The notes beneath the pieces are model-generated. The model saw nothing but the letters and a program-made list of their open reading frames with translations. It did not search any database and was not told the DNA's origin. A program made the translations under genes and the position numbers. Shown piece after piece: positions 1 through 9,461 of a DNA stretch of 64,000 nt; the first letter of the stretch is position 1, and each line of letters begins with the position of its first letter. Origin of the DNA: Vibrio chagasii (lineage in GTDB: Bacteria > Pseudomonadota > Gammaproteobacteria > Enterobacterales > Vibrionaceae); the NCBI RefSeq assembly GCF_024347355.1, contig NZ_AP025465.1, positions 1,302,001 to 1,366,000 of the forward strand. Direction: 5' to 3'.

Positions 1-2
1 CA

Positions 3-1238
3 ATTGGCGGCGCAATCTCATTGGCTCTTTGTTGGCCTCTAGCGGTTGGGCAAATTGGACAAAATGCGATTACTGATGGCGTTGCAAAACTTAACAATTC
101 GAGCATTCAAGCTGAGATCGTTGAGTACGATAGAGGTTACCTTTCTTCTAACGTAACCACTCGCATCACTGTGACGGATGAAAACTTAAAAGAACAACTT
201 GCGATTGATGGCTTACCAAGTGAGTTTGTCGTTAATAGTGCGGTTAGCCATGGTTTGGTTAGCCTTAACGCTGTTTCGACGTTAGATAATGCAGACATCC
301 TGCCACTGACTTTAACGACGAGCACAGAGCTGAACGGCAATACGGATTTCGACTTCGAGCTAAGCCAATTCAATCATCAAGGTACTGATGAGAATGGCAC
401 CTCGGTGTCTATCACTAAATCTAACCTTACAGGTCATGCGACTGTGTTGGGCCAAGTGGATTACCAGCTTTCTATCCCTTCTGTTCAAATCGATTTTGAA
501 ACGGGTGAAGAGGTGACACTGTCAAACCTGAAAGGTACGGGTTCAGGCCAACAAGCTAAAGGTTACTGGCTAGGCACGCAGAACTTCACGATTGATAGTT
601 TCTTGATTTCAGATTCGGCAATGCAGCCATTTATGACTATCGAGAACTCAACCTATGACTTTGAATCTCACCTAGATGAAGCAACTAAGCGTCTACGCAG
701 CAACCTTAAACTGTATATCGCTAATATCGAGACGAGCGAAGGGCAAGTGAACAACTTAAACGTTGATTTCGAAATGTCGAAACTCGACAGTGAGTCGTTC
801 GAGAAAATCTTTGAGATTTACCAGTCTAATCCTGTTCTGACACAAGAAGACGTTGCTGAGATCATCCCATTCATCGACATTCTGTTTGCTAAGGGCTTCG
901 ACCTTTCAATGAACAACATGTCATTAGAGTTAGGCAAAGGCCAGTTTGAATCGAAGTGGTTAGTGAGTGTTCCTGAAGGTACAGAAAACATCAGCAGTGA
1001 ACCTTCAATGATCATGCCAGCACTAACGGGTAACCTCCACTCGAGCTTTTCAAACGGACTGGTAGAAGAGTACCCGTTTATTCGCGAAGGTATTGATGAG
1101 TTGATCGTGATGGAAATGATCAAAGAAACAGACAAGGGTTACGAAATCAGTGCTGACCTAAAAAATGGAAACCTAGTGTTTGAAAACGGACAAGAAATTC
1201 CACTAATTGCACTACTTATGCCGGCTTTTGTTCAATAA
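3..1238 (+). CDS. DUF945 (YdgA-type) envelope protein, 5' end cut by window
   Basis: The frame is open to the left edge, reading IGGAISLALCWPLAVGQ before any normal start, so the N-terminus lies outside the window. The visible hydrophobic stretch is the end of a signal or anchor segment. The rest is a long beta-rich region with alternating hydrophobic and polar residues, as in DUF945/YdgA proteins, which are inner-membrane-anchored periplasmic proteins of poorly defined role. A TTG at 21 could be mistaken for the start but has no good Shine-Dalgarno sequence. It is followed by a strong terminator and then serC, so the two are separate transcription units. Family assignment is by overall pattern, not by a catalytic motif. 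Confidence 0.7.
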   Translation: MGGAISLALCWPLAVGQIGQNAITDGVAKLNNSSIQAEIVEYDRGYLSSNVTTRITVTDENLKEQLAIDGLPSEFVVNSAVSHGLVSLNAVSTLDNADILPLTLTTSTELNGNTDFDFELSQFNHQGTDENGTSVSITKSNLTGHATVLGQVDYQLSIPSVQIDFETGEEVTLSNLKGTGSGQQAKGYWLGTQNFTIDSFLISDSAMQPFMTIENSTYDFESHLDEATKRLRSNLKLYIANIETSEGQVNNLNVDFEMSKLDSESFEKIFEIYQSNPVLTQEDVAEIIPFIDILFAKGFDLSMNNMSLELGKGQFESKWLVSVPEGTENISSEPSMIMPALTGNLHSSFSNGLVEEYPFIREGIDELIVMEMIKETDKGYEISADLKNGNLVFENGQEIPLIALLMPAFVQ

Positions 1239-1307
1239 AACTGAGTAGGCAAGAATACTCATAGGGCAATTTAGCGCATTAAGTTAAAGATTTTGTACTG
1301 TACGAAA

Positions 1308-1340
1308 CAAAAGAGGTCATAAGACCTCTTTTGTTGTTTT
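1308..1340 (+). terminator. Rho-independent terminator of the DUF945 gene
   Basis: An 11-bp perfect stem (CAAAAGAGGTC, positions 1308-1318, with 1323-1333) has a 4-nt loop and is followed by TTGTTTTT. Confidence 0.85.
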
Positions 1341-1401
1341 TATGTTGAGTAAAACATGGTATTACTTGCATAGTTATTATTTAGCAGGAGCAATCATCCC
1401 C

Positions 1402-2496
1402 ATGGAACTTACATTAGATAACGTATTCAATTTTAGTGCTGGCCCAGCGGCTCTGCCTAAGCCAGTAATGAAACAAGCACAAGCTGACTTCATTGATTGG
1501 AACGGTTTAGGCACTTCCGTTATGGAAATCAGCCATCGCAGCAAAGAATTTATTAAAGTTGCTGATGAGTCTGAGCAAGACCTACGTGATCTTCTGAACA
1601 TCCCAGACAACTACAAAGTTCTGTTCTGTCAGGGGGGCGCTCGTGCTCAATTCGCTGCTGTGCCTTTAAACCTTCTTGGCGATGCAACAAAAGCGACTTA
1701 CATTGATGCGGGCTACTGGGCTGAAAGCGCAGTTACGGAAGCAAGTAAGTACTGTGAAATCGATGTGTTCAATGCAAAAACGACAGTCGATAGTAAAGCG
1801 GCTGTGGTTCCAGCAAAAGACTGGAAGATCGATCCTGAAGCGGCTTATGTTCACTTCTGTCCGAATGAAACCATCGATGGCATTGAGATCAGCGATCTAC
1901 CACAAACCGACAAGCCTATTGTTGCGGATATGTCATCTAACATCTTGTCTCGTAAGATCGATGTGTCTCAATATGGTGTTATCTACGCCGGTGCACAGAA
2001 GAACATTGGCCCTGCGGGTATCTGTATCGCTATCGTACGTGATGATCTGCTTGATCTTGCAAATGACGTATTGCCAAGCATTCTTAACTACAAAGTGCTG
2101 GCTGAAAAAGACTCTATGTTCAACACGCCACCAACTTACGCTTGGTACTTGTCTGGTCTTGTTTTCAAATGGTTGAAGGCTCAAGGCGGTGTTGAAGCGA
2201 TGGAGCGTGTTAACCAAGAAAAAGCAGCACTACTTTACAATGCGATCGATGATTCTGATTTCTATAAGAACGAAGTGCACGCAACAAACCGTTCAAGAAT
2301 GAACGTACCGTTCCAACTTGCGAAACCTGAGCTAGATGCGAAGTTCTTAGAATTGGCTGACGCGGCTGGTCTTAAGTCACTGAAAGGTCACCGAGCTGTA
2401 GGCGGCATGAGAGCATCGCTTTACAATGCGATGTCTTTAGAAGGTGTACAAGCGCTTGTAAGTTTCATGAAAGATTTCGAAGAGAAGTACGCTTAA
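1402..2496 (+). CDS. serC: Phosphoserine aminotransferase
   Basis: SerC is a PLP enzyme that converts 3-phosphohydroxypyruvate and glutamate to phosphoserine in serine synthesis, and also acts in pyridoxal phosphate synthesis. The protein (364 aa) closely follows enteric SerC, with [10 protein letters not shown] near the start, [18 protein letters not shown], and the PLP-lysine motif [11 protein letters not shown] place the start at the ATG at 1402, because AGGAG lies 11 nt upstream and the known family N-terminus begins there. An in-frame upstream ATG at 1342 would add 20 unrelated residues and overlaps the preceding terminator. The gene stands alone between two terminators. Confidence 0.97.
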   Translation: MELTLDNVFNFSAGPAALPKPVMKQAQADFIDWNGLGTSVMEISHRSKEFIKVADESEQDLRDLLNIPDNYKVLFCQGGARAQFAAVPLNLLGDATKATYIDAGYWAESAVTEASKYCEIDVFNAKTTVDSKAAVVPAKDWKIDPEAAYVHFCPNETIDGIEISDLPQTDKPIVADMSSNILSRKIDVSQYGVIYAGAQKNIGPAGICIAIVRDDLLDLANDVLPSILNYKVLAEKDSMFNTPPTYAWYLSGLVFKWLKAQGGVEAMERVNQEKAALLYNAIDDSDFYKNEVHATNRSRMNVPFQLAKPELDAKFLELADAAGLKSLKGHRAVGGMRASLYNAMSLEGVQALVSFMKDFEEKYA

Positions 2497-2521
2497 TCTG
2501 CCTAACTGATATTAAACGATT

Positions 2522-2551
2522 AAAAGAGGAGCGAACGGCTCCTCTTTTTTT
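2522..2551 (+). terminator. Bidirectional terminator between serC and the AraC-type gene
   Basis: An AAAAGAGGAGC arm (2522-2532) pairs with GCTCCTCTTTT (2538-2548) around a 5-nt loop, followed by more T. The A-run on the 5' side means it can also terminate the convergent minus-strand gene. Confidence 0.85.
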
Positions 2552-2581
2552 AGTTTCGCAAACACTTATCTGTAACCCTGA

Positions 2582-3394
2582 CTATCTTCTTTTACTGTTC
2601 AAACGAAACTGCTGTGGCGTGACATCAAAAGTCGCTTTGAAGGCTTTGATGTAAGAGGAATCGTTTTGATAACCCACTTGATCAGCAATGCTTTGTATCG
2701 AGTTATCTTCGTCTAGCAGGGATAAGGAGTAAATCAGTCGTATTTGTTGACGCCACAGCTGGAATGAGGTGTTGAACTCCTTTGAAAATAAACGCGACAA
2801 GGTTCGCTCGGATGCGCCTACTTTTTCTCCCCACGCTTTGAGCGACAAATCTAAATTTGGCTCATCAGTGAGGGCTTCAAATATCAACTTCAAACGCCTG
2901 TCTTGTGGCAATAACAACTGAAATGTCTGTACGTTGTCTTTCATTATTTGGTCGTGCAATACGGACAGTAGGCGAGACACTTCTTCATCGCTCACCAATC
3001 CTTCACACTGTCTGCGAATTTCTTGTAATAGCTCGTTTAGAAAGGGAGTAAGTGCAATGGTTCGAACCTCGGGCTCATACTTAGTTCCAAAGGCTGGGTT
3101 AAGGTAAATGCCAACAAACGTGGTATGACTCAATGCAATAGATTCATGTGAAATACCGGCAGGTACAAATAAAGCTGATGTGTGCGGCACAAGGTGTTGA
3201 TAGTGTTCTGTTTGAGTTTGTAGCAAACCTTTGAGTGGAAAGATCACTTGATGCCATGTGTGTTGATGCATCGCATCGATGTAACCTTTCGGCATGTCGA
3301 TAGTCTTAACGAGCGCGGGCGAGTTCGGATTGGCGACCATCATCTTGTTGGAGGTGACCACTCCAGTACGAGAATCGATTTGGCGGGTTAGCAT
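2582..3394 (-). CDS. AraC-family transcriptional regulator with N-terminal cupin
   Basis: This 270-aa protein has a cupin-like N-terminal half (HQHTWHQVIFPLKG at about residues 43-56 and a later VPAGISHES segment) and a C-terminal pair of helix-turn-helix motifs typical of AraC/XylS proteins (LKAWGEKVGASERTLSRLFSKE, then SIADQVGYQNDSSYIKAFKATFDVTPQQFR). The cupin part presumably binds a small ligand. The gene is divergent from a small hypothetical gene and the MOSC gene across 87 bp, which makes them candidate targets. The ligand cannot be told from sequence. Confidence 0.9.
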   Translation of the reverse strand: MLTRQIDSRTGVVTSNKMMVANPNSPALVKTIDMPKGYIDAMHQHTWHQVIFPLKGLLQTQTEHYQHLVPHTSALFVPAGISHESIALSHTTFVGIYLNPAFGTKYEPEVRTIALTPFLNELLQEIRRQCEGLVSDEEVSRLLSVLHDQIMKDNVQTFQLLLPQDRRLKLIFEALTDEPNLDLSLKAWGEKVGASERTLSRLFSKEFNTSFQLWRQQIRLIYSLSLLDEDNSIQSIADQVGYQNDSSYIKAFKATFDVTPQQFRLNSKRR

Positions 3395-3481
3395 GGTTAA
3401 GTGTCCTTATGTCCCTATTCTGACGGAGCGACCCTAGGCTATCATGCTCGACAAATAGAATGAAGCCGAGAGGATACGAGC

Positions 3482-3724
3482 ATGCGCTTTCAAGTAGAGA
3501 TATCCAAACAAAACCAGCTTTTGTTTAAAGTTGATATTGAGAATATCGACCGCAGAAAGTGTGAAACATCACTCGATACTGTATTAGCTAAGTTTCCAAT
3601 CGAAGAGGGCTATCAGCGTCATGTGTTGGCTTCTGATAGTGAGACTCGCTACCTCAAAAGCACCGACCAGAGTATTGAAGTGTTGGCGGCGATTCCGATA
3701 TTTAGATCATTAGGCGAGCGATAG
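3482..3724 (+). CDS. Small hypothetical protein (80 aa)
   Basis: The ORF starts with ATG at 3482, 7 nt after an AGAGGA Shine-Dalgarno sequence. The product is soluble, with no signal peptide or membrane helix, and has short beta-strand-like segments (RFQVEISKQNQLLFKVDIE at the start). I do not recognise a domain. It is divergent from the AraC-type regulator and lies 65 bp upstream of the MOSC gene on the same strand with no terminator between them, so the two may be co-transcribed. Confidence 0.65.
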   Translation: MRFQVEISKQNQLLFKVDIENIDRRKCETSLDTVLAKFPIEEGYQRHVLASDSETRYLKSTDQSIEVLAAIPIFRSLGER

Positions 3725-3789
3725 TACTGCTCGTGGAAGACAATATTCTCGCAGAAAGAACAATAAGATTGAGACAAGAAGGGAGAGAT

Positions 3790-4482
3790 ATGAAGAAGTT
3801 AGGCGTGGTAAACAATGTATTGGTAGGCAAAACAGTCGCTTTCGCACATGGTGCAAAAAGTGCCATCAACAAGCAAGTATTGTTGGATCGTCAACACGCA
3901 ACGGAGCTGGGTTTTACCAATGATGAGCAAGGTGATCCGCGTTTCCATGGCGGCATTCAGAAAGCCCTTCATATCTACCCAAGCGAACATTACCCAGTTT
4001 GGCAACAGGAGTTGGGCGACAAAGGTGTTTTTCAATCAGCTGGCGCGTTTGGAGAGAACATCAGCTCAAGCGGCGTGACCGAACAATCGATTTGCTTAAA
4101 AGATAAAATCCGTATTGGGTCTACTTTGTTGGAAGTATCGCAAGGGCGTATGCCTTGTTGGAAGCTCAATGTGCGTTTTGACCAACACGATATGGCAAAA
4201 AGGCTGCAAGACACACTCAGAACCGGTTGGTATTTCCGAGTGTTAGAAGAGGGCGAGATCGGTGCAGGTGATGAGATTATACTGTGCGAGCGTCCTTATC
4301 CTGACTGGTCGCTTGCTCGTATCATGGGTGCCGTTTTTACCGGTAGCTTAGATAAAGACTTATTAAGCCAAATGACGGCATTGCCATTGGTTGAGTCTTG
4401 GGGAGCGCTTGTTGCTCGTCGCCTCGAAACGGGCAAAGTCGAAGATTGGGAAATGCGCTTGGTTGGACCGACAGCGGTATAA
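3790..4482 (+). CDS. MOSC-domain protein, YiiM-like
   Basis: The protein (230 aa) carries a MOSC domain like E. coli YiiM. Visible markers are RFHGGIQKALHIYPSEHY at about residues 51-68, the GAFGENI segment, and SQGRMPCWKLN with the conserved MOSC cysteine. MOSC proteins bind molybdenum cofactor; YiiM reduces N-hydroxylated bases such as 6-hydroxylaminopurine, and a similar detoxifying role is an inference here. The C-terminal 40-50 residues fit the three-helix extension of this subfamily. I chose the ATG at 3790 because GGGAGAG is directly upstream; an in-frame GTG at 3733 has weaker support. Confidence 0.87.
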   Translation: MKKLGVVNNVLVGKTVAFAHGAKSAINKQVLLDRQHATELGFTNDEQGDPRFHGGIQKALHIYPSEHYPVWQQELGDKGVFQSAGAFGENISSSGVTEQSICLKDKIRIGSTLLEVSQGRMPCWKLNVRFDQHDMAKRLQDTLRTGWYFRVLEEGEIGAGDEIILCERPYPDWSLARIMGAVFTGSLDKDLLSQMTALPLVESWGALVARRLETGKVEDWEMRLVGPTAV

Positions 4483-4500
4483 ACCAGTAGTTAGATAGAG

Positions 4501-4532
4501 AAAGCCCGCTATTGAGATATCGCGGGCTTTTT
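4501..4532 (+). terminator. Terminator after the MOSC gene, bidirectional
   Basis: AAAGCCCGC (4501-4509) pairs with GCGGGCTTT (4522-4530), followed by TT; the 5' A-run serves the convergent exonuclease gene. Confidence 0.8.
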
Positions 4533-4558
4533 AATAGTGATGAGCGTTGTAAGTGCCG

Positions 4559-5275
4559 TTACAACCAGAAACTCTTCAGCGGCATATCAGGCGAAAAGTG
4601 ATGAGCAACCTGTGCTTGAAGCAACTCTGCGGTTGCAATCGCATCAGTAAGTGCATGATGTGGCGTGTAGTCGGGTAGGTGGTATCGACGACGGCTTTGC
4701 CCTAGTCGAACCGAACCAGGCTTCTTACCTTTTAATTTATTCCATAGGCCGCCAGCCAGTTTGTTCTGGATCTGAGACTCAATCTCTAACGTGTCCAGCA
4801 CCGGAAACTCGATGCCTTCATTCAATCGCACTTTCAATGCGTTGTTTAAGAAATCTCGCTCAATACGGCGGTAGTGAACAACGGGAATATGGCCAGCCAT
4901 CGCTTGTAATACTTCATCCAACACTTCATCAAGATCTGGTGCATCGATGATGTCATTGTGGGTAATGCCGTGGATTACCACTGATTCTTCCTCTAGCTTC
5001 TGCCTCGGACGCAGTGTCCAGTGCCTTGCTTGTCGAAGGTAGATTCGGTTAAGAGTAAATGGCACCAAACCTATGGTGATGATCCCGTCTTTGGAAGGGT
5101 TCAAACCGGTTGTTTCGAAATCCAATGCTAAGAACATCACCTCTGAGAGTGGTGTGTCAGGCGCAGGAAGCGGTTGGTTGTAGAACTGTTTTAAGCGTTC
5201 ATCCTGGGCACGTTCAAGCTTTTGAGCAAACTTAAATGGCCAATCGACCGCTGGTGATCTGAATAGTTTGTTCAT
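4559..5275 (-). CDS. DnaQ-type 3'-5' exonuclease (DEDDh)
   Basis: The 238-aa protein has the three exonuclease motifs of DEDDh nucleases: FLALDFETTGLNP (ExoI, about residues 48-60), a central VVHYRRIERDFLN (ExoII-like) and HHALTDAIATAELL (ExoIII with the HxxxxD pair). It resembles the epsilon subunit fold but has a roughly 45-residue N-terminal extension and is not dnaQ itself. It starts 5 bp after the stop of the cNMP/CBS/DUF294 gene on the same strand, so the two are almost certainly one operon. The substrate (DNA, RNA or oligonucleotide) is unknown. Confidence 0.9.
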   Translation of the reverse strand: MNKLFRSPAVDWPFKFAQKLERAQDERLKQFYNQPLPAPDTPLSEVMFLALDFETTGLNPSKDGIITIGLVPFTLNRIYLRQARHWTLRPRQKLEEESVVIHGITHNDIIDAPDLDEVLDEVLQAMAGHIPVVHYRRIERDFLNNALKVRLNEGIEFPVLDTLEIESQIQNKLAGGLWNKLKGKKPGSVRLGQSRRRYHLPDYTPHHALTDAIATAELLQAQVAHHFSPDMPLKSFWL

Positions 5276-5280
5276 AGGCC

Positions 5281-7179
5281 CTACTTAAACTTGTTACTGG
5301 CTTGGTAACGGAACTTAAGGAAGTTTTGCGCATTACTTAAGATTTGGAACGCATCCTTAAGGTTACGACGTTCAAAATCAGACAGGTTTTCCGGTTCGAT
5401 GTTGTTATCCGGCTCAACATTGTTATCAACATCGTGCGCTTGGTGGCGAATGCGCACCAGAGAGATGAACTCCATTGCGTCCTTAAGATCTTGTGCTCTG
5501 CCTTTTGGCAAAATACCTGCGTCGATAATGTCGTCTAAGCGCTCAAATGAGTTTTTAGAGCGAGAGCCCACCGCTAGCGAGTGGACACGAATCAAATCGG
5601 CGAGAGGAGCCGTACCACGTCGTTTGAGGTTGATGGAGTTGTTATGACGACCATCTTTCTCCATTACGAAGTCTTTAAAGAAACCAAGTGGCGGAGTACG
5701 GTTGAGCGCATTACGTGCCAGACATGCTAGGAAGCGGTTGTTCTTACGTGCACGTCTTACGATAAAGCTGTTTAGTTGCTCTGCCCATTTCAGGCGGCCA
5801 TAAACACCATCTAGGTCGAAGAAGATCGATGCGTTCAATAGCGCTTTCGGGTTTGGATCATCAATCCAGTCGGCGAAGCACTCTTCCCATTCTCTGCGTG
5901 TCATGCGCCAAGTTGGGTTAGTCGCCATGATGTCACCTGTACAATACACGTAACCACATTGGTCTAAGCCGTCACAAATGAATTTTGAGAGCGCTTCAAA
6001 GTACTTGCCGTGTTTTGCTTCGTCATAGGTGTCATCAAGAATGATGGCGTTATCTTGGTCTGTCACCAGCAGCTGTTCATCACGCCCCATGGAGCCTAAT
6101 GCTAGGAAACAATATGGAATTGGAGATTTGCCTAACTGTTCTTCGGCGAGTTCGATAATACGCTGCTTAAAGCTACGACCAATTACCGACATTGCGGTGC
6201 CAACCATGTGAGCATTGGCATCTTCGTTAACGAGACGTACAAAGCTGTCTTTCACTTGCTCAGAGAGCACTTTGAGATCTTCGATGCTTTGTTGCTGGAA
6301 GATACTACTTACTAAGAGCAGCGAGTTTTGAGATTCGTAACGGACGATGTCGGTCGCTTCGATAATACCGATTGGCTTCTTATCTTTCAGGACAGGTAAG
6401 TGGTGCACGTTGTAGCGAAGCATGGTCATCATGGCTTCGTATACATAGGCATTGTGGTCAAGAGAGATAACCTCAGGTGTCATCACACTAGAGACTTCAT
6501 CGGATGGATCGAGACCTTCTGCCAGTACGCGAGTACACAAATCTCGGTCGGTAATAATACCGATAACGGGCGTTGAGTCGTCTTCATCATCTTCAACGAT
6601 GTCAGGGTCGATGATCAGCAAGGAAGAGACATTCTCTTCCGCCATCATGGTGGCCGCTTGTTGAATGGTGCGCGTTTTCTCAATCATCGGCGCTTCACTG
6701 GTCAGCAGCGTTTTCACTTTAGATGTCGTGAGGTCGTTGGCATCGTTATTACTTGAGTTTGCCTGACGTAAGCGCGCGTTATCCTCAACCTCTACGAAAT
6801 CGGCAAAAGAGTCGTAGTTATCGTAGAGTTCTTGGAAAATAGGCTCAGGAATGCAGTAGAGCAGGGTGTCTTCGGTCGCTTTTACTGGGAAGCGCACCTT
6901 GTTATTGGTGAGCAGGCCCATTTGACCAAACAGATGGCCTTCATCAAGGCGGTTATACAGCTCGCCTTTACGACGATAGACTTCGACTTCGCCGCTTCGA
7001 ACCATATACAGGTCATGAATTTGATCACCAAAGTGAATGATAGGTGTGTCTTGGCGGTAATAAGAAATTTCCACGCTACTGGTCACTTTCGTCAACATCT
7101 CCTCTGGGAGCTCATTGAAAGGGGGGTATTGTGCCAGAAAGTTTTGAATCTCTAATAACTCAGCATCCATAGTAATCAT
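5281..7179 (-). CDS. cNMP-binding / CBS-pair / DUF294 nucleotidyltransferase signalling protein
   Basis: This 632-aa cytoplasmic protein reads as four modules. First is a cyclic-nucleotide-binding-like domain (about 10-130, with DLYMVRSGEVEVYRRKGE and HLFGQMGLL). Next is a pair of CBS domains (about 160-285, with ITDRDLCTRVLAEG and ADIV-type ends). Then comes a DUF294 nucleotidyltransferase with GSMGRDEQLLVTDQDNAI, matching the polymerase-beta GS...D.D pattern, and finally a helical DUF294 C-terminal domain. Such proteins are assumed to sense nucleotides and modify an unknown partner. It is upstream in an operon with the DnaQ-type exonuclease. The start could be this ATG or the ATG three codons later; neither has a strong ribosome site. 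Confidence 0.9.
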   Translation of the reverse strand: MITMDAELLEIQNFLAQYPPFNELPEEMLTKVTSSVEISYYRQDTPIIHFGDQIHDLYMVRSGEVEVYRRKGELYNRLDEGHLFGQMGLLTNNKVRFPVKATEDTLLYCIPEPIFQELYDNYDSFADFVEVEDNARLRQANSSNNDANDLTTSKVKTLLTSEAPMIEKTRTIQQAATMMAEENVSSLLIIDPDIVEDDEDDSTPVIGIITDRDLCTRVLAEGLDPSDEVSSVMTPEVISLDHNAYVYEAMMTMLRYNVHHLPVLKDKKPIGIIEATDIVRYESQNSLLLVSSIFQQQSIEDLKVLSEQVKDSFVRLVNEDANAHMVGTAMSVIGRSFKQRIIELAEEQLGKSPIPYCFLALGSMGRDEQLLVTDQDNAIILDDTYDEAKHGKYFEALSKFICDGLDQCGYVYCTGDIMATNPTWRMTRREWEECFADWIDDPNPKALLNASIFFDLDGVYGRLKWAEQLNSFIVRRARKNNRFLACLARNALNRTPPLGFFKDFVMEKDGRHNNSINLKRRGTAPLADLIRVHSLAVGSRSKNSFERLDDIIDAGILPKGRAQDLKDAMEFISLVRIRHQAHDVDNNVEPDNNIEPENLSDFERRNLKDAFQILSNAQNFLKFRYQASNKFK

Positions 7180-7320
7180 CCATTGGTTTGTATTATTTCA
7201 TGGTACAACATTTGATAATAATTTGCCGTCACAAATCAATCTGTGAGCTAAAACCTTTTTAAAGTCTTAGGGATAGACTAACCTTTCAAATAATGGAGTG
7301 ACAGTTTAAGGATGATGGGA

Positions 7321-7965
7321 ATGTCGAAGTGGAAGCTTAGTTTTGTATCTGCAGTTTTTATGTTTTCTCCAAGTTTGTGGGCAGACACTCACAGTGTGGA
7401 TATTCTTGATTACGACCACGTTTATGCAACGGCGCATTCAGGCAGTTTAAACGAAGATGCTGGGGGCAATAATAATGCATCGGCGTTTGGATTAGGTATT
7501 AGCTACACCATGACAGATGATTGGTTACTGCTTGGTGATTATAGCGCGCGTTTCATCCACCCTGACGAGAGTACTACTCGTATTGATACACTAATGGCTG
7601 GTGCGGGTTATCGTTATAGCATCAAGAAAGACTTGGATATTGTCGCTTCTTATTTGCTTGGTGTGACTAAAGGGGAAGTTGAGCTGAATGGCACCAACGA
7701 GACCTTAGAGTCGGACACTGAATTTGTCCAAGGTGTTAAGGCCGAGCTTAACTATGGCTTTGCTAAACGTTGGATTGCGAACGGTAGCGTGCAACTTAAC
7801 CGCAGCGATTTATTCGATGAAGAGATTTACCACCTAGGTTTACGTTATTTAGTGACCAACAAGTTTGCGATTGGTGGCTCATACCAACATAGAGATGGTG
7901 AGGGGAGCACAGGCGTAAGTGAGAGGACGAATGAGTTAGGTGTCGAGTTCTTCCTCGAGTACTAA
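7321..7965 (+). CDS. Small outer-membrane beta-barrel protein
   Basis: A signal peptide (MSKWKLSFVSAVFMFSPSLWA, cut before DTHS) precedes a chain of amphipathic beta strands ending in an aromatic residue (LGVEFFLEY), the classic outer-membrane C-terminus. At about 190 mature residues it fits an 8-strand OmpA/OmpW-size barrel. I chose the ATG at 7321 because AAGGA lies 8 nt upstream; the two ATGs at 7312 and 7315 overlap that Shine-Dalgarno. It is divergent from the DUF294 gene and stands alone. Function unknown. Confidence 0.82.
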   Translation: MSKWKLSFVSAVFMFSPSLWADTHSVDILDYDHVYATAHSGSLNEDAGGNNNASAFGLGISYTMTDDWLLLGDYSARFIHPDESTTRIDTLMAGAGYRYSIKKDLDIVASYLLGVTKGEVELNGTNETLESDTEFVQGVKAELNYGFAKRWIANGSVQLNRSDLFDEEIYHLGLRYLVTNKFAIGGSYQHRDGEGSTGVSERTNELGVEFFLEY

Positions 7966-7999
7966 TAGAATTAAATCTAACGCGTTACGACAGCTACAA

Positions 8000-8025
8000 A
8001 AAAGCCAGCTTAATCGCTGGCTTTT
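8000..8025 (+). terminator. Bidirectional terminator between barrel gene and aspC
   Basis: AAAAGCCAGC (8000-8009) pairs perfectly with GCTGGCTTTT (8016-8025); six-base loop TTAATC. Confidence 0.85.
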
Positions 8026-8068
8026 GCATATCTAAGTGTCTGCAAGAGCAGACTTGGTATTGTTACGA

Positions 8069-9259
8069 TTAAAGAACCGCAGCGATACCTTTACATAGAG
8101 GGCCCATGTTTGACTTAGTCATGCCCGCTACGCTGATGCGGCCAGAGCCAACAATGTAGATTGCGAATTCGTCTTTTAGGCGGTTTACTTGCTCTTTGCT
8201 CAAACCAGAGAAAGAGAACATGCCGTTTTGGCGCTCGATGAACGTGAAGTCTGCATCAACACCTTCAGATTTCAGTGTTGCAACGAACAGTTCGCGCATC
8301 TCTTGAATACGGTCACGCATTTCAGCGACTTCCGCTTCCCATTCAGCACGTAGACCAGCATCGCCAAGGATGTGAGTTACGACAGCACTACCGTGCGCTG
8401 GTGGGTTAGAGTAGATAGAGCGAATGATGCTCTTAACTTGAGAGAATGCTGTTGTTGCTACGTCTGCAGACTCAGCAACCAAAGTGAATGCACCAACACG
8501 CTCATTGTACAGACCGAAGTTCTTAGAGAACGAGCTCGCGACTAGAATCTCTTTGTTGTATTTAGCGAAAGTGCGAAGGCCAGCAGCATCTTCTTCAACG
8601 CCTTTTGCAAAACCTTGGTAAGCAAAGTCGAATAGTGGAAGAAGCTTCTTCTCAGCAACGAGCTTAGCCAGTACTTCCCACTCTTCAGCTGTTGGGTCAA
8701 TACCTGTTGGGTTGTGACAGCAGCCGTGAAGAAGAACGATATCACCTTCAGATGCTTTCTCTAGGTCAGCAACCATACCAGCGAAGTCTTTGTCTTTTGT
8801 TTCAGCGTTGTAGTAGCTGTACTGAGCTGTTTCGATACCCGCAGCAGCGAATACGCCGTTGTGGTTAGCCCAAGTTGGGTTGCTGATCCAGATCTTCACA
8901 TCGCCAAGTTGGCGCTTAATGAATTCACCTGCAACACGTAGAGCACCAGTACCACCCGGAGCTTGTGCTGTTTTAGCGCGTTGAGAATTTACGATTTCTG
9001 CATCTGAACCGAAAAGTAGCTTCTGTACTGCTAGGCCGTATTCAGCTGTACCTTCAATCGTTAGGTAAGATTTGGTTTTTTCGTTTTCAAGAAGTGCAGC
9101 TTCTGCTTTCTTTACTGTTTTAAGTACTGGCGTTTGACCATCTTCATTTTTGTAGATGCCAACACCAAGGTTGATTTTCTCTGCACGAGAGTCGTTTTTA
9201 AACTCTTCAGTAAGGCCGAGGATAGGGTCGGCAGGCGCAGCTAACACTTTTTCAAACAT
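8069..9259 (-). CDS. aspC: Aspartate (aromatic) aminotransferase
   Basis: The protein (396 aa) follows E. coli AspC along its full length: [16 protein letters not shown] at the start, [27 protein letters not shown], and the PLP-lysine segment [15 protein letters not shown]. It interconverts aspartate and oxaloacetate and can also transaminate aromatic keto acids. I start at the ATG at 9259, matching the family N-terminus and preceded by GGATGAAG; an upstream in-frame ATG adds six non-conserved residues. In E. coli aspC also lies near asnS; here an HD-GYP gene and a MocR gene lie between the two. Confidence 0.96.
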   Translation of the reverse strand: MFEKVLAAPADPILGLTEEFKNDSRAEKINLGVGIYKNEDGQTPVLKTVKKAEAALLENEKTKSYLTIEGTAEYGLAVQKLLFGSDAEIVNSQRAKTAQAPGGTGALRVAGEFIKRQLGDVKIWISNPTWANHNGVFAAAGIETAQYSYYNAETKDKDFAGMVADLEKASEGDIVLLHGCCHNPTGIDPTAEEWEVLAKLVAEKKLLPLFDFAYQGFAKGVEEDAAGLRTFAKYNKEILVASSFSKNFGLYNERVGAFTLVAESADVATTAFSQVKSIIRSIYSNPPAHGSAVVTHILGDAGLRAEWEAEVAEMRDRIQEMRELFVATLKSEGVDADFTFIERQNGMFSFSGLSKEQVNRLKDEFAIYIVGSGRISVAGMTKSNMGPLCKGIAAVL

Positions 9260-9404
9260 AATCTTCATCCATGTCAATTGAGAGGGGATAGTATCTATGG
9301 GTAGTTATACCTGTATGGAATTTTTAAGACAATACGAAGTGAACAGAAAGACCAAAAAAAATCAATTTCAATCAGATTTATTGACTAAAGAGGGTATTTG
9401 ATAA

Positions 9405-9435
9405 CAAAACACCCTACGGATTAACCTATAGGGTG
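9405..9435 (-). terminator. Terminator of the HD-GYP gene
   Basis: On the minus strand a CACCCTA/TAGGGTG stem (9410-9435) is followed by TTTTGTTAT. Confidence 0.7.
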
Positions 9436-9461
9436 CAAGAAGTTAGTGGTTTTTGAAAAGA

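Noticed and set aside
1676..2176. A 166-codon frame inside serC on the same strand
   Set aside because: It lies wholly within the conserved serC reading frame, has no ribosome site and gives a low-complexity, basic product; it is a shadow frame.
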